64,000 nucleotides of DNA. It comes from Sanderia malayensis (taxonomy: Eukaryota > Cnidaria > Scyphozoa > Semaeostomeae > Pelagiidae). Positions 33,401-45,098 of this stretch are shown piece after piece. The stretch lies in the NCBI GenBank assembly GCA_013076295.1, contig RQOL01000452.1, forward strand, positions 62,001-126,000, written 5' to 3'. A model generated the notes under the pieces. That model had not been told where the DNA came from. It searched no databases and saw nothing but the letters and a program-made list of their open reading frames with translations. A program made the translations under genes and the position numbers. Position 1 is the stretch's first letter, and every line of letters starts with the position of its first letter.

Positions 33401-36400
33401 TTGTTTTTAGAATTGTCTTAAACTTTAAAAAGTTGTTTAAATATAAGATATATATATACAGTATGGACTGGCTGACTTCCTTGCTCTAGCTCTTTTCTCC
33501 AAACAAACTTTGGAAAAAATTGATAATATAAATAAAAGCAACCAGAGAGCGGCGAGACTTGAACAAGTCCAGATACAATGGAAGTTGGATAATAGTAACA
33601 TGTCATGAATTGATGATCTTAAATACTAATAAGACAGAAATATATAAAAATACCAAACAATAATAAAATAATAAGAATGGAAGCTTTCATAGTAATAGTA
33701 TAATAATAAATATATATATAATAATATTATTAAGGATAAACTAAAGTTAGAAAGCAATCAGTTTTGGTTTTGATATTTATAATTCTTTCCTTTTTCAGGC
33801 AATTTTCATGTCCCATGGATGCGAAACTCGCCTTCAAATTCCATCTAAATGGGGATCATTGGTCCAAAACCTTGCAGCCAACAATACTAAAGCAGTGGCA
33901 AATATTATTTTGGATGATGCAGAAACAGCTTTTGCTGAAAAATTTTCAACATGCGTTGAAGCAGAATGTCAAAATATCTGTAAGAATGCAAACAGCACTA
34001 TCAGATGCAAAAATGGTGAAATGGTTTCTTTTAGCAAGTTACATGAAGACAAAACAGAGATAAATGGAGAAAGGCTATCATGGTGGCCACAGATGATCGA
34101 AATCGACTCATCACATGAAGAAATGTCAAAAGAAAGCCGTCTTACGACAAGCTTACTCATTGCAATGTCTTCAAATAAGGCAAACGTGAAACGTAACAAG
34201 TGGAAGAAAGAACATTCACTGGTACCTGCAATGATGGCGGCAATAAATATCCTTTTAAGATGCCGTAACAGAAATGTTGATGCTTTTGCAAAGGTGACAG
34301 CTATGATCCTTTGACGTGGGTCAGCTAATAACATGGCTTTTAAACGGCTTAACTCCCTCCAAATCACAACATCTTATAAAGTTTCCTTGAAGACTCAGCT
34401 TGAGATGGGTGAGAGTTTTGATAGAAAGCTGAACGAATGGATAGGCTTGCAATCACCTTCAGAAAGAGTTGTCACACCAGTACCAGATGAGAATAAAACA
34501 CTTAGATCAATAGCAAATGGGAAATTTGCAACTAATGTAACCTTTTCAAAAGAACAGATAAAACAGAAACTGAAGGAAAAGCTGTGCAACAAAGAACATC
34601 CTCTTCAGCAAATTCAACCAACTGTACAACAAAGTGGAGAATTGTTTACAGAAGAAACTCACCAACAACAGCAGGCTATCTTAGTTTTAGCTCCAGAAAT
34701 TACAGATGAGATAGTTAATATGATGACATTTGAAATTTTAGGATACAATGTTGATATCATGAACAAAGCAAGACAACAGAGCCGTACCAACACAAATTTA
34801 GATCATCACATGTTTCATTTGATAGCTATAAAAAATAGGGTACCACTACCACTTTTGACCACCTGAACAAATTTGGTTACAAGAAAGGTAAACATGTACC
34901 ACTTTCAGATTATTTACCTACCCTACAAGACAACACAATTATTGCAAATGAATTTAAAGTTATGATAGGAAACATTTTGGTCAAACATGACAAATCTCTT
35001 TCTTGGATGGAGCAGTATATTCCTCAAATGATCAAGCATGAAAATATGAAATATACAAAAATTCCATCTGAAATAGTAAGTATCAGTAAAAATATTAATC
35101 AGGGGCACTTATAAAATATTGAGTTTTCTTATCATGCAAATTGCAGTTTTTGAAATTGTTTCTTTGCTCATTAAGTTTTGTTTATAACGGAGATCACATT
35201 TTAAACTAACAAGCTTGATAATATGAAACAACTGACATTAAACCCATATGATTTTTCAGTTTGTTTACTTGCCTTTTTAGATATGCCTGGGAGTGCTGGA
35301 AAAGAATGAAGTTGATTCATCTGACATGATTGACATTATGAGACATATTCACCAGTACATACCATGGAATGAGCAGCTTGGTGTTCCAGTGCCATGCCTT
35401 GTGGGAGGGGATCTCTTGACAGTTGAGAGAATGATAAATGCCCAAGAGGATTTAAGGAATTCAACCAACCCATGCAAACGGCTTGAAGGAGTTGTCACTG
35501 CTTTAGAGGATTTTCATACATTTGGAAACTTTCTCGAGGTATGAATTACTTTGAATTAAATTTTGAATTATTTAAAAATAATGCAGTCTTTAAAATTTTT
35601 TATTTTAAAATGAGAAATTTTGCGCTGAGCAAATGACAAACAATGATAATGAACTAAAGTAGTTACTAAAAATTATTTGCCAAAAAACCACACATTTGAA
35701 AATTTGTTTCTTGACTTTTTGCTAAATTATGAGAAGCTACAGGCTATGTGGGTGCATTATGTGTTTGACAAGAAAAGAGTATACTGCTGACTTTCAATTT
35801 TAGTTACAAAGGTACAAATTTTCAAAGGGCTTTTTTACAAAACAGAGCTTAAGTTAAAAATTGCTAAATTTGTTTATTGCAAATTGTAGAAGAACTTAAC
35901 TGCACTTTTACATTTACAGAAGACAGGCAGAAAATAAATTGATTTTTAAGAACTAGAGTACTTTTAAACTGAAGAGCACATTGACAATAAAAACAACAAG
36001 AAGAACATAAGGGTATAAAAATCTAAAAATAGTTAATTGACAATTTGCATCCAAGTATGAGTTGTCTGCAAACTTTTCCATTTTGACCTGTTTATTTATT
36101 TATAGGCAATTTGGGATTTGTTGTTCTGCAAAAACTCTTGTGGTGATATTGGCACACTATATGCTGCAAGAAACTTTTTAAATGCAACAAATACTCCAAA
36201 ATCTCCCATGGACAATCCAGATAGTGCTTATGATCTTTTAAAAACATTCACAGAGTCACTTGTGCTGGCTTGTTACGATAAAGTAAAGAAGGAAATTCCT
36301 TCCCTTGAAAATGTTCTTCCAGCCAAACAAAAGCATGTCGTAGATAATATGCTACGAATGATTGTTGAAAATTATGTAACACCAAAAATTCCCGATACAG

Positions 36401-37085
36401 CATATTTTGAGAAAGGATTGAAATGTACTGTTTGTGGTAAAATATACAAGCGTGTGAATGGACTCAGAAAACACATAACAGAAAAACACCAAGAAGAATG
36501 TGCAACAATGTCAAACACTAGGAATGATGAAGGCAAGGATTATATTTTCAACTACTCTTGCAATGCCTTAGCACTTGGATTAATTGCCCTAAATTTTACA
36601 GACGCAAGAAAACTTGGTGATGGAGAGAGGATACTTCGACTTTACAAGCTATTTTTCTTATATTTTGGATTGACAAAGAAAACAAAGTACCGGTTTTATA
36701 CCTTCCACACCCTTGCCTTGTTGAATATCTTTTACCACCTGCTCTTGCACATGCTCTTGTTTGGAATAGAACAACAAATTCAAAAGGAAAAATAGATTCA
36801 TGTGTTGAATGTGATAGGACTTTGGAGCACAGAAACAAATCATTTAAGCTTGACTGCAAGGGTTTCCATGGGAAGCTCACATCTAAGAGTGTTGGCAGAG
36901 CAAGCCAATCATACGAAAGTATAGATTATCTAATAGGCAGTATAGATGACCAAATTCTAATTCATGGCCCATCTGGGAGGCATACAAATATTGACATGAG
37001 CGCAGACATTAAAGAATTTACAGACCAGCTCATAAGAAATGACATATTTGGTACCAGTCCAGGACGTCAGCACAATGCATTTCCA
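30464..37085. mobile_element. Truncated copy of the RecQ/DUF6589 element
   Basis: Begins with the CAGGGTGGCC terminus and contains the TTAA element and the DUF6589 gene. It is cut off at the palindrome edge, so it lacks RecQ and the other terminus. Confidence 0.65.
31039..32549. mobile_element. TTAA-flanked non-autonomous element, right arm
   Basis: Mirror of 11630-13141, bordered by TTAA at 31035-31038 and 32550-32553. Confidence 0.7.
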
Positions 37086-37115
37086 TGTCTTTATATGGTT
37101 GGTACCAGAGTCTAA
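32912..37115 (+). pseudogene. DUF6589 protein gene, right-arm copy, truncated
   Basis: Exons 32912-33317 (donor GTAAGT), 33799-35075, 35281-35538 and 36106-37085. It shares with the left copy the exon-1 frame conflict, the in-frame TGA after VTAMIL (about 34313) and the LALLN frameshift. It differs in having an intact NEWIGLQSP junction (broken on the left) but one T fewer near 34853, which frameshifts before the FDHLNKFGY segment. The last exon is cut at the palindrome edge, and translation runs ...NAFP into 10 unrelated codons. Domain content up to that point is the same as in the left copy: the VGGDLLTVER block, C2H2 finger and DARKLGDGERILRLYK block. Confidence 0.75.
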
Positions 37116-37814
37116 AAAATAACACGTTTATAACAAAGCGATTTTTACAAAACCCAGCACGAGACGCTTCAAATAATAATCAAATTTCTGATTGTTGCGA
37201 CTCGTTTCTTACAGACAATTTCTTATAAAAATAGGTGTACTTCATTTATTTCACAATGCATGGGAGGCCCCTGTTGTCAGGAAGTAATTTTTTTATACAT
37301 GGTTATTATAATTTAATAATATAATGAACTAGAACTGAAAAAAGTGTTTCATTTCTTCAAAATTATTTGTCTCAATATGTTCCTTCGTCGAGGAAGTATC
37401 AGAAGCCTAAATAACAAAGCAAAACAACAACATCAATAAATTTTGCTTTGCGCAGCTTGAAGAGAACTTGTTGCCACAAAGCAAAGACTTCACAATCAAA
37501 GCAAAGTGCGTAATATTCACCAACCAGTAATGTTTTTATTTCGATAATATTATGGAAATAAGCTGGTTATTATAATAAAATAATATACACTGAACTATGT
37601 AGGACTAAAAAATCAGTGACACCGATTCTTCAACAACCAAACCAAATACGACAAATGCCGCTTTTCTTTTTCTGGGCATCCCTTAAACTTTTGTGATTAA
37701 GTAGTCTCGATTTGAAGATATTACCCTCGCTCTCATTTCTCATTGGTTGGGAAATGATCAAAATTTGACCTCTTTCATAGCTCCCCTTAGCATAATAATT
37801 TATTTATCAAGAAT
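37086..37814. other. AT-rich interval without recognised features
   Basis: Sequence outside the palindrome. No coding, RNA or repeat signal was recognised. Confidence 0.4.
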
Positions 37815-38518
37815 TTGGCCTTGTTTACATTAGGCCTAAGCGTCTGAAGTATGCCCAAGGAACAATGTCGGTCCCCTGCTACAAAAACTACAACTATCTC
37901 ACTCAAAAAACAAAACAAAGCTATCACCTGTGTTCTCAATTGTCTCCTGTAATTTTCCAGAGGTCTCTAAAACAATTGGCAAGTCTTTACAAAGATAAAA
38001 CACTTTGAAAGGCGCCCAGTTATCCTTTGTGCGCAAAACAAAAACACGCGTTTTCTCCAAAAGTGTCTGCTGAAAGCCGAGGACAAAAAACGATCGACAA
38101 CCCATGTGGGTGGCGCGAAAAGAGCCAATCAAATTGCAGGAAAAGGCAAAACGGGTCACGTGAAGAGCGAATACTCCTTTCGAGCATGGAGTTGAGGACG
38201 CGAATTTGGAAGTTTCGCCAGCGTAAATTGTTGTTTTTTCGTGATAGCACAATTAGTGGAATAATTAATGGAATAATTCAACAATTTGGGGGAAAATCGA
38301 AAAACAAAATCCATTGCCCTGGTTAAATTAATAAACTAAACATTTCAGTATGAAATACATCGCAATATACCCCGAAACAAAAAAGCCTTTGTGATCACAC
38401 AGTTCGCCGTTTCGGCCCATTGTTTTGGGGCGCTCGACCTATTGTTTTGGGTCGAATCTATTGTTTTGGCGTAGTTTCGAGCTTTTGTCACGTGACATCA
38501 CAGAATATATATATTAGA
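37815..38518 (-). mobile_element. Helitron-like fragment
   Basis: On the minus strand it starts TCTAATATATATATTCTGTG (38518) and contains the family body (CAATAGATTCGACCC, GCGAAACTTCCAAATTCGCG, AGTGTTTTATC) down to a GCCTAATGTAAACAAGGCC word. The 3' hairpin block and CTAG are missing. Confidence 0.5.
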
Positions 38519-38689
38519 CTATCCTGCAGCGGCGGACACGTTAAGCAATGGGTTCTAATGAAAATTGATTGCGTTTTGGTAAGATCATTCTTTGTCGGAC
38601 ACGCGAAGTAATGGGTAGTAAAGAGGGGCAATGAAATTTTGGTAAAGTGGATTTTCGCGGGACACGTAATGTAAATATAAATGTATAGT

Positions 38690-39225
38690 TTCCAGCATTC
38701 CCCGACCACATGGTTCATGGAAGCCCCAAGTCCCGATTTCCATTCTATGGTTGTTCCAGGTCCATGATGATTTAAATTGAAATCTTTGAAGGCCTCATAG
38801 TTCCAACCATTCCTCGATCACATGTTGCATGGAATCCCCGAGTTTTGATTTCCATTCCAAGGTTGTTCCAGGTCCATGATGATATAAATTGAAATCATTG
38901 ACAACCTCATAGTTGGAAGCATTCCCCGACCACATGGTCCATGGAATCCTCGAGTTTTAATTTCCATTCCAAGGTTCTTCCAGGTCCATGTTTCCTCTGA
39001 TGATTTAACTTGAAATCATTCAAATCTTCAAAGTTGCATTCATTCACCCACAGCATGGTCCATGGAATCCCGGATCCCAACTTCCATTTCAAGGTTGTTC
39101 TAGGTCCATGTTTTCTCCCATGATTTAATTTGAAATGATTCTGATCCTCATCTTTCCATCCTTTCCCCCATGGAAGCCCCGAGGTCTGATTCCATTCCAA
39201 GGTTGTTCCAGGTCCATTTTTCCGC
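38690..39225. repeat. ~112-bp minisatellite, about five units
   Basis: The word GGTT(G/C)TTC(C/T)AGGTCCAT recurs near 38749, 38862, 38974, 39092 and 39202. Its neighbours ATGGAA(T/G)CCC, TTTCCATTCCAAGG and GATTTAAATTGAAATC repeat with it. Units differ by substitutions, so the array is old. The minus-strand frame at 38907-39200 is an artefact of the repeat. Confidence 0.75.
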
Positions 39226-40968
39226 GATGCAAATTTTCGAGCACTTCTGAGCGTGCCAGAAACGTCTCGATTTAAACCGAACGGAGAGAAGCATGGGATT
39301 GAATAGTATATCAGAAAACATAAATGGATCCATTTAATTCGAAATTGCGATTAGAGAATAGACATTCCACTGCATTTTCTATAAAAAAAAGCATGCAAGG
39401 GCATTAGAATTTCATTGTAACTTCCAATTTTTTCCCTTAACAATTCAGAACAATGGCTTGCTTCACAAATCAAAACAAATCCAAATGATATTCAATTCAG
39501 ACAGGTCAGAACAATTGCATGCAGAGATAAATAAAATATGCTTATGTAAACATATGTTATATTTACGTGTGAATTCATGCTTTTTTAACAGAGCCACCGC
39601 ATCGTTTCTTTCAATATCTCGAAGAATCCCTCCTTATATAATATGTGAGCGGTACGGAAACGTGCGGTCAAAGACCACCCGGTCGGGGTGTTGTAGCCAC
39701 CCTGGCCCTTTCATGCTTTTTGTGTTCTTTTTCGAAAACCCTTCGATTTATTCCCCTTCGCCTCCTTTAGTGTACCTGCTCTTTTTCTGCTTAAATTTCG
39801 CAGTGTTTTTCGAGATTTTCTCACTTTTCTCCTTCGAAAACTCTTTCATGAACGAGTTGGTAAAAATGTGTGGGCGTCCGATAAGTTCGAAACAGTTCCT
39901 TGCTTTGCAAATTGCCTGTGAGTTCTTGAAACGATGAATAACGAAATTGTACTGTGATGATGGCAGGTCTGGGTGTACTGTTGTAAATCACGAATTTCAA
40001 CAACAGCAATCAGTCCACGAAAACGAAGTCATGGGATGAACATGAAGTTGCCCCCACGCTATTTTTTCCTCAATTTTCATCAAGCAAATTGCTATTTTGA
40101 AAGTTACTATTCAGAACTGTTGTGCACAGGTGAGTCGCTAAGTTCTCTTTATACTTTCCCTCTCCTAAATTACTTTTTTTATCCTGGTGGCAAAGTCTTT
40201 ATCAACAGACATAAAAATCTCTTTTCTTTTCTCTATAAATTGCTTATCAGTTCTTTTCAATAATGACATCTATCTTGATTTTTTTCAGGCCTGCATTAGA
40301 TAATTCTAATTGAACAGTTTCAAACACGTAATTTGTGGTTTCCACTAAATAAGGGTGTGTCACAAAACGTGCAGCAACCAAAGCCGTTTCTCCTTCAATA
40401 ATAAACAGATTCACAACTTACCAATTAGTATCTGAAGAAAAATTACGATCAAAGGTTGTGGATGTCACCAATTATACCAATTATACGAGTCAATTGCTTA
40501 AAAACATGACTTACTGTTGAATTTAGATGAACATATTCAGTTTAGGAAATTTCACTGATCCATGTTTAAAAGCATGTTTGCCATGGGGCCATCCTTCATT
40601 TATCGTGATGCAATTTCTATATTGCATGTATACAATTCATGTATTTGTAAAAATGTTATAATTGGCAGGATATTGCTCTAAAGTTGTATATTATTTCAAT
40701 TAAGTATTGTGAGACAAATTAGAAATTTCAATAGCATTTTCCTTTTTGCATCACGGCGCATGTGCTGTGAAGTCTTTTTGATAAGGGGAATCTATTGTCC
40801 GCTCCAAAATTCTTTGACCATCAGGTAGTGTGAAATTTGACATTCCTGAATATTATCAGGTATTGCGAAGCGAAGTTAAATTCTTATGCAAATTAGGAGA
40901 TCATGCAGCTAAAACAACAAGCTGTGATAATTATTTGTGGCCAGAATCGAGGAGGCCCAAAAAAGGCA
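39226..40968. other. Interval without recognised gene
   Basis: A 159-codon plus-strand frame (39458-39937) rich in Phe, Leu and Ser matches nothing I recognise, and its composition is that of random AT-rich DNA. The remainder shows no signal. Confidence 0.35.
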
Positions 40969-41285
40969 TTATTATTTAGATAAAGGACACAAGAGTTGCT
41001 TTCTTGTCGTGGGGATAAATTGATAAAAATGAATGCCTGCAAGTAGAAGAGAAAAGCTGTGTTCTGTGGAAGTATAGTAGGCCCCCAAAACTATTCTATT
41101 TGTATCATCATTTGATCCATCATATGTATTTTTAAATTGAAAATTGAAAATTGAATTTATTGTTTTTAGCAGGGGATATTAAAAATAATCCCTGTGCAGA
41201 AAATCCAAATACAACTAAGTTCATAAATAAGTTCAAGAACTTAAAATTTCAAATTCTTGATGATTATGTGCATTTAATTTAGTTT
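40969..41285 (+). repeat. Direct repeat A, copy 1, with 2A-like motif
   Basis: About 300 bp repeated at 43318-43607, starting TTAGATAAAGGACAC and ending TATGTGCATTTAATTTAG. It contains a frame LLFLAGDIKNNPCAENP (41157-41206). LLLxGDIxxNPGPxNP is the leader often seen at the start of non-LTR retrotransposon ORFs in invertebrates and resembles 2A peptides (D-x-E-x-N-P-G-P). Here the last Gly-Pro is Cys-Ala. The tttttag just before GCAGGGG could also be a splice acceptor. Confidence 0.5.
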
Positions 41286-41315
41286 TCTTTTTAATCTGGG
41301 GTTTTCTACGGCAAG

Positions 41316-43070
41316 TTGTTCAAGAATGTTGTTTGGTGTTTCATGCAGAATACAAGTAGACGTACTATAGCACGATTATACAACACTGTTGGAGAACATT
41401 GTGCCCATATCAAGACAAACGTTCCTGTAAATCTTAATTTAGTTTCAAATGCTATAGTAGTTTTTGAGAAGTTATTGCAACGTGATCAGGATCAAGTTGA
41501 ATTTATTGTTCTTCGAGCTATTTGTCGTGAGGTGTTTCTGTTAGAATTCACCCCAGAGCTGGGGACGGTAGTCAGAAGTTCGGTAGGCGATGTCTTGCTT
41601 GCGATGGTGCTGATTCCGCTAAGGTTTGACGCAATAAAGAAAACCCTTTTGGTCGTACGGTATGGCTGACCCGAAGGTGGCCACTGTACCACTTGTCTTC
41701 AGATTGCTTACTCTACATCTTCTCTTCCTCTCTCATTTTCCTCTACTTCTTTACTCTATTTAAGTTCACAATAATAATCAAAACAAGCGTGGTCACATGG
41801 TGCTCCATTCTTGTGCACCTGGGACCCTAGTGTGGATTGGCACGCTCCTTCACACTTTCAAGCAGGTGCACCAGCCAACCACGCTCATACTTAACAATAC
41901 TGCAAACAAATAGGTGTTAAGTACAAGATAACAATTGTAGTTAGCTACAACGACCCACACAACATAGCTCCCTTACCAAATTCAATGTCCTCATTGAAAA
42001 TCTAATCTCTGAGGTTGACAAGAATAGCTAACCTAGATAATTATTTAATTACAAATATATCCAATTAAAATTAACAAAATTTCTCTTGCGGACTTAATAA
42101 TGTTTACTCAACTTTACTCAAATTTTCTAATACATCTGAAGGCCATTAAATTTATTTAATAAAAATACAATATATCATTGAGGTGGAATTTCCCATCACC
42201 TAATCAACAAATATAATAATCCGAATCAGTGCAAACCAAATTATCAGCCCATTAAAATACATCTTAAAATATAATTAAGTTGAGATTCTCATACCATGTC
42301 GTTGTTCCTAAGTTTGCAAATCTTTCCAGTCTTCTTCATAATTATGGCCTTTGGTTGTAGCCACGAGGAACCATTCTTTTAATTGTCGTTGTTCTGTTCT
42401 GTGGTGATTACAAGTGAAATCGAGGATACTGTTCTTCAATAGCAAGTGCTTATTGCACATGTGGTTGCACTTCACTAGATTTGAATCTGTGGTCATCAAT
42501 GCTGCTATCGAAGATCAGACCAACAACTCACCAATAAACCAATTTTTACACGTTACTTGTTATGCTTCTTCTTACCAATTGCGCTTCTGCCTTGGGGTTG
42601 CTTTTTCGTTCGTTTTCTTCTGATCGTTTTGTTGAAGACCGCTTTTTCTGTGATTGTTTCGTCGAAGACCCACACTGGCCACCAATTGTCGTGAGGTGTG
42701 GTACGGCTGTGTGGTACGGCTGACCCGAAGGCCGCCACTGTACCACTGGTCTTCAGACTGTTTTTTTTTTTAATCTTCTTCTCATTTTACTCTACTCCTT
42801 TACTCTATTTAAGTTCACAATAATAATCAAAACAAGCATGGTGACATGGTGCTCCATTCTTGTGCACCTGGGACCCTAGTGTGGATTGGCACGCGCCTTC
42901 ACACTTTCAAGCGGGTGCACCAGCCAACAACGCTCATACTTAACAATACTGCAAACAAATAGGTGTTAAGTACAAGATAACAATTGTAGTTACAACGACC
43001 CACACAACATATTACAGAGCCGGAAGAAGTTTTATCTGATGACATTATTAATGATTTACACTTTCTTTAA
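41316..43070 (+). pseudogene. Unrecognised ORF interrupted by an LTR element
   Basis: The frame runs from 41316 through NLNLVSNAIVVFEKLL and QDQVEFIVLRAI to 41522, where an LTR element begins. Directly after that element (43010) the sequence continues in frame, using one copy of the TATT target duplication, with TEPEEVLSDDIINDLHFL and a stop at 43068-43070. The joined frame has about 89 codons from the first Met and may start earlier. I recognise no family. The clean continuity shows that it was coding-like when the element inserted. Confidence 0.5.
41523..43009 (-). mobile_element. Small non-autonomous LTR retroelement
   Basis: Two direct repeats, 41523-41964 and 42687-43009, share a 300-bp block (GCTGACCCGAAGG through GCACCAGCCAAC to CGACCCACACAACA). 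Read on the minus strand the LTR starts TGTTGTGTGGG and ends CACGACA. After the 5' LTR (42687-43009) comes TTGGTGGCCAGTGTGG, a plausible primer-binding site; before the 3' LTR lies GGTAAGGGAGC, a possible polypurine tract. The 4-bp TATT flanks both sides (41519-41522 and 43010-43013). The internal ~720 bp carries only a 63-codon frame (42499-42308). The downstream-coordinate LTR lacks about 120 bp present in the other. Confidence 0.65.
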
Positions 43071-43317
43071 TATTTTATTGTTTATTTGAGATGATATATT
43101 GTATTGATTTACGTTATTTAGAAAGATTAGAATGATCGAGGTTGTTCTGCTAGAAGTTCTTGATTATGAATACGAGGCTAAATGTTATTATCTAATGTGT
43201 TAACAAAATGGCCGGCCTAACTAAGTTGAAACAAATCAAAGACAAGATGAAGACAAAGAAAGGCACGTGAGGATTGGGTATGATTCAATTTTCTTTCCAT
43301 TACTTTATTGATTTTGG

Positions 43318-43607
43318 TTATTATTTAGATAAAGGACACAGGAGTTGCTTTCTTGTTGTGGGGATAAATTGATAAAAATGAATGCCTGCAAGTAGAAGAG
43401 AAAAGCTGTGTTGTGTGGAAGTATAGTAGGCCCCCAAAACTATTGTGTTTGTATCATCATTTGATCCATCATATGTATTTTTAAATTGAAAATTGAAATT
43501 CAAAATTGAATTTATTGTTTTTAGCAGGGGATATTAAAAATAATCCCTGTGCAGAAAATCCTGACTTCAAATTTGAAATTCTTGATGATTATGTGCATTT
43601 AATTTAG
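43318..43607 (+). repeat. Direct repeat A, copy 2
   Basis: Near-identical to 40969-41285, including the LAGDIKNNPCAEN frame (43511-43560) and the TGATTATGTGCATTTAATTT end. A short unique segment in copy 1 (CAAATACAACTAAG region) is missing here. Confidence 0.65.
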
Positions 43608-43785
43608 TTATTTTTTAGGATTTAAATTTAATTTAGGATTGGGTATGATTCCATTTTCTTTCCATTACTATATTGATTTTGGAATAATAGATTTTACACC
43701 TTTATAATTATAATTGTTTTCTACCCAGTCTTTTACAAATTGATCATTAACGTAGAATTGTGCATAATTACCAAACTTATCTCGT

Positions 43786-44196
43786 CTAACAAGCATGTGG
43801 TCCTTTAGTTATTACTTTTGGAAATGATTCATCTAAAGCATACTGTGCTTGCTCTGGATGTTTACATGTACTTATCACATGCAAAAAATAAATACAATAT
43901 TCTCCACATACATTTGTATCACATGCTTGAATTTCTTTGCATACATTATTTATTTTATACTTATCCCGAATTTTTGGAAATAAATGTTGTGCAATAAACG
44001 TCATATTGATACAAAAGCGTTGAAAGCCAATGCGTGGTTTAAATCCATAAGAATCGAAAAAAACAATGATCTGTAACATCAAAATATACAGCTTGCTAAT
44101 GTCCAGTAGTCCTCCCTGAGTCTTGATCTCTATCTTGATCTTGTGAAAATAGTATAAACGACATAGGAAAATCAATGTAGTACATTTTGAAACCAA
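43786..44196 (-). pseudogene. Polinton (Maverick) adenovirus-type protease fragment
   Basis: A minus-strand frame contains VFFDSYGFKP, then QACDTNVCGEYCIYFLH. 'FFDSxG...Q..xxxVCGxYCxYF' is the acid and Cys-nucleophile region of the adenovirus-like cysteine protease carried by Polinton/Maverick transposons. The expected active-site His-Trp segment lies just upstream in another frame (near 44120), with the Trp codon changed to TAG. The gene is therefore decayed. These proteases mature virion-like proteins of the element. Confidence 0.6.
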
Positions 44197-44584
44197 TCAT
44201 AAAATAATTTTCTATCGCAGATAAATATATCTACTTCCTTTTCAGTTAAAATTGCCTTAAAACTCTCCTTTATATCAGAATCCTTTTTACAAATGCTATA
44301 TATATCTTCTCCATTCATGATTAGTTATAATATGCTCCACTGTCATTTGAAAGTGGTTAAATATAAATTGATTTCTGTTCCTTTTTTTCTTTATGGAATA
44401 TAATCTAATACAACCATTGTATCTTTATTAATTCCCACATGGTTGCTGCAATACATCATACCAAATGCAACCAATTTTTTCTTCAGTGTTTTAGGGACTT
44501 TCATTTTCATTGCTACTTGTGACTCTTTTACATCCACTACTTTAATTTTGTTTTCTATTCTTGTATTTGTTAAATTAAACGCCT

Positions 44585-44985
44585 TGGGTTAACCTTCCCA
44601 TATCAACATCAAATTGCCGGCAAGGAATGTCTAATACCCTGTACATCCCACTCAATGATTCAGTGGCATTTGTATACTTCTCAATATACAATTCAGAATT
44701 GTAATTGGTGCGAATTGTCAATTTAAAATCACTATCATTTTGTTGACAGAGATGTTGAAAATTAAATGGAATTTTTTGGGTATTGCCCGCCTAAATGTCA
44801 TAATCAACAAGACCTAATATTAACACATCTGGCACTGTCCCACGAAGTAATTCAACAGTAAATCTCGCCATGTCATCTTGCAAGGTCCACGGGTTGATCA
44901 AAAGTCTCTCTATTCTGTAATTTACCGTAGGAGACACTTGCAATCTAGATAAGAGTCCATCTATTTCATCGTCAAATGTATTCAT
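44585..44985 (-). pseudogene. Polinton capsid-type (F54H12.2-like) fragment
   Basis: The minus-strand frame starts MNTFDDEIDGLL and runs through LLRGTVPDVLILGLVDYDI to an in-frame TAG. It continues in the same frame with AGNTQKIPFNFQHLC and YNSELYIEKYTNATESLSG. The (N/I)PFNFQH block downstream of 'P..LxxGLVD.D' resembles the F54H12.2-like proteins of Polintons, considered virion-type proteins. It lies about 400 bases upstream of the protease fragment on the same strand. The TAG shows it is broken. Confidence 0.5.
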
Positions 44986-45098
44986 ATCTCAATATCAACG
45001 AACAGAATGATGGACGACTACAAATGAGACTTTAGGAAACAACAACAAGAAATAGGACCAGGCTAGTCCAAGTCCTTATGTAAATGTCTAGCAGTTCT

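Larger units (their letters stand above)
22116..37085 (-). repeat. Right arm of the giant inverted repeat (14,970 bp)
   Basis: Mirror of the left arm, 48 bp longer in total. The visible differences include a 45-bp insertion near 28245, a 4-bp insertion near 22441, different satellite lengths, single-base homopolymer changes and substitutions. Beyond 37085 the sequence is unrelated to the left flank. Confidence 0.95.

Noticed and set aside
39458..39937. 159-codon frame
   Set aside because: Phe/Leu/Ser-rich composition typical of AT-rich chance frames; no motif or splice context.
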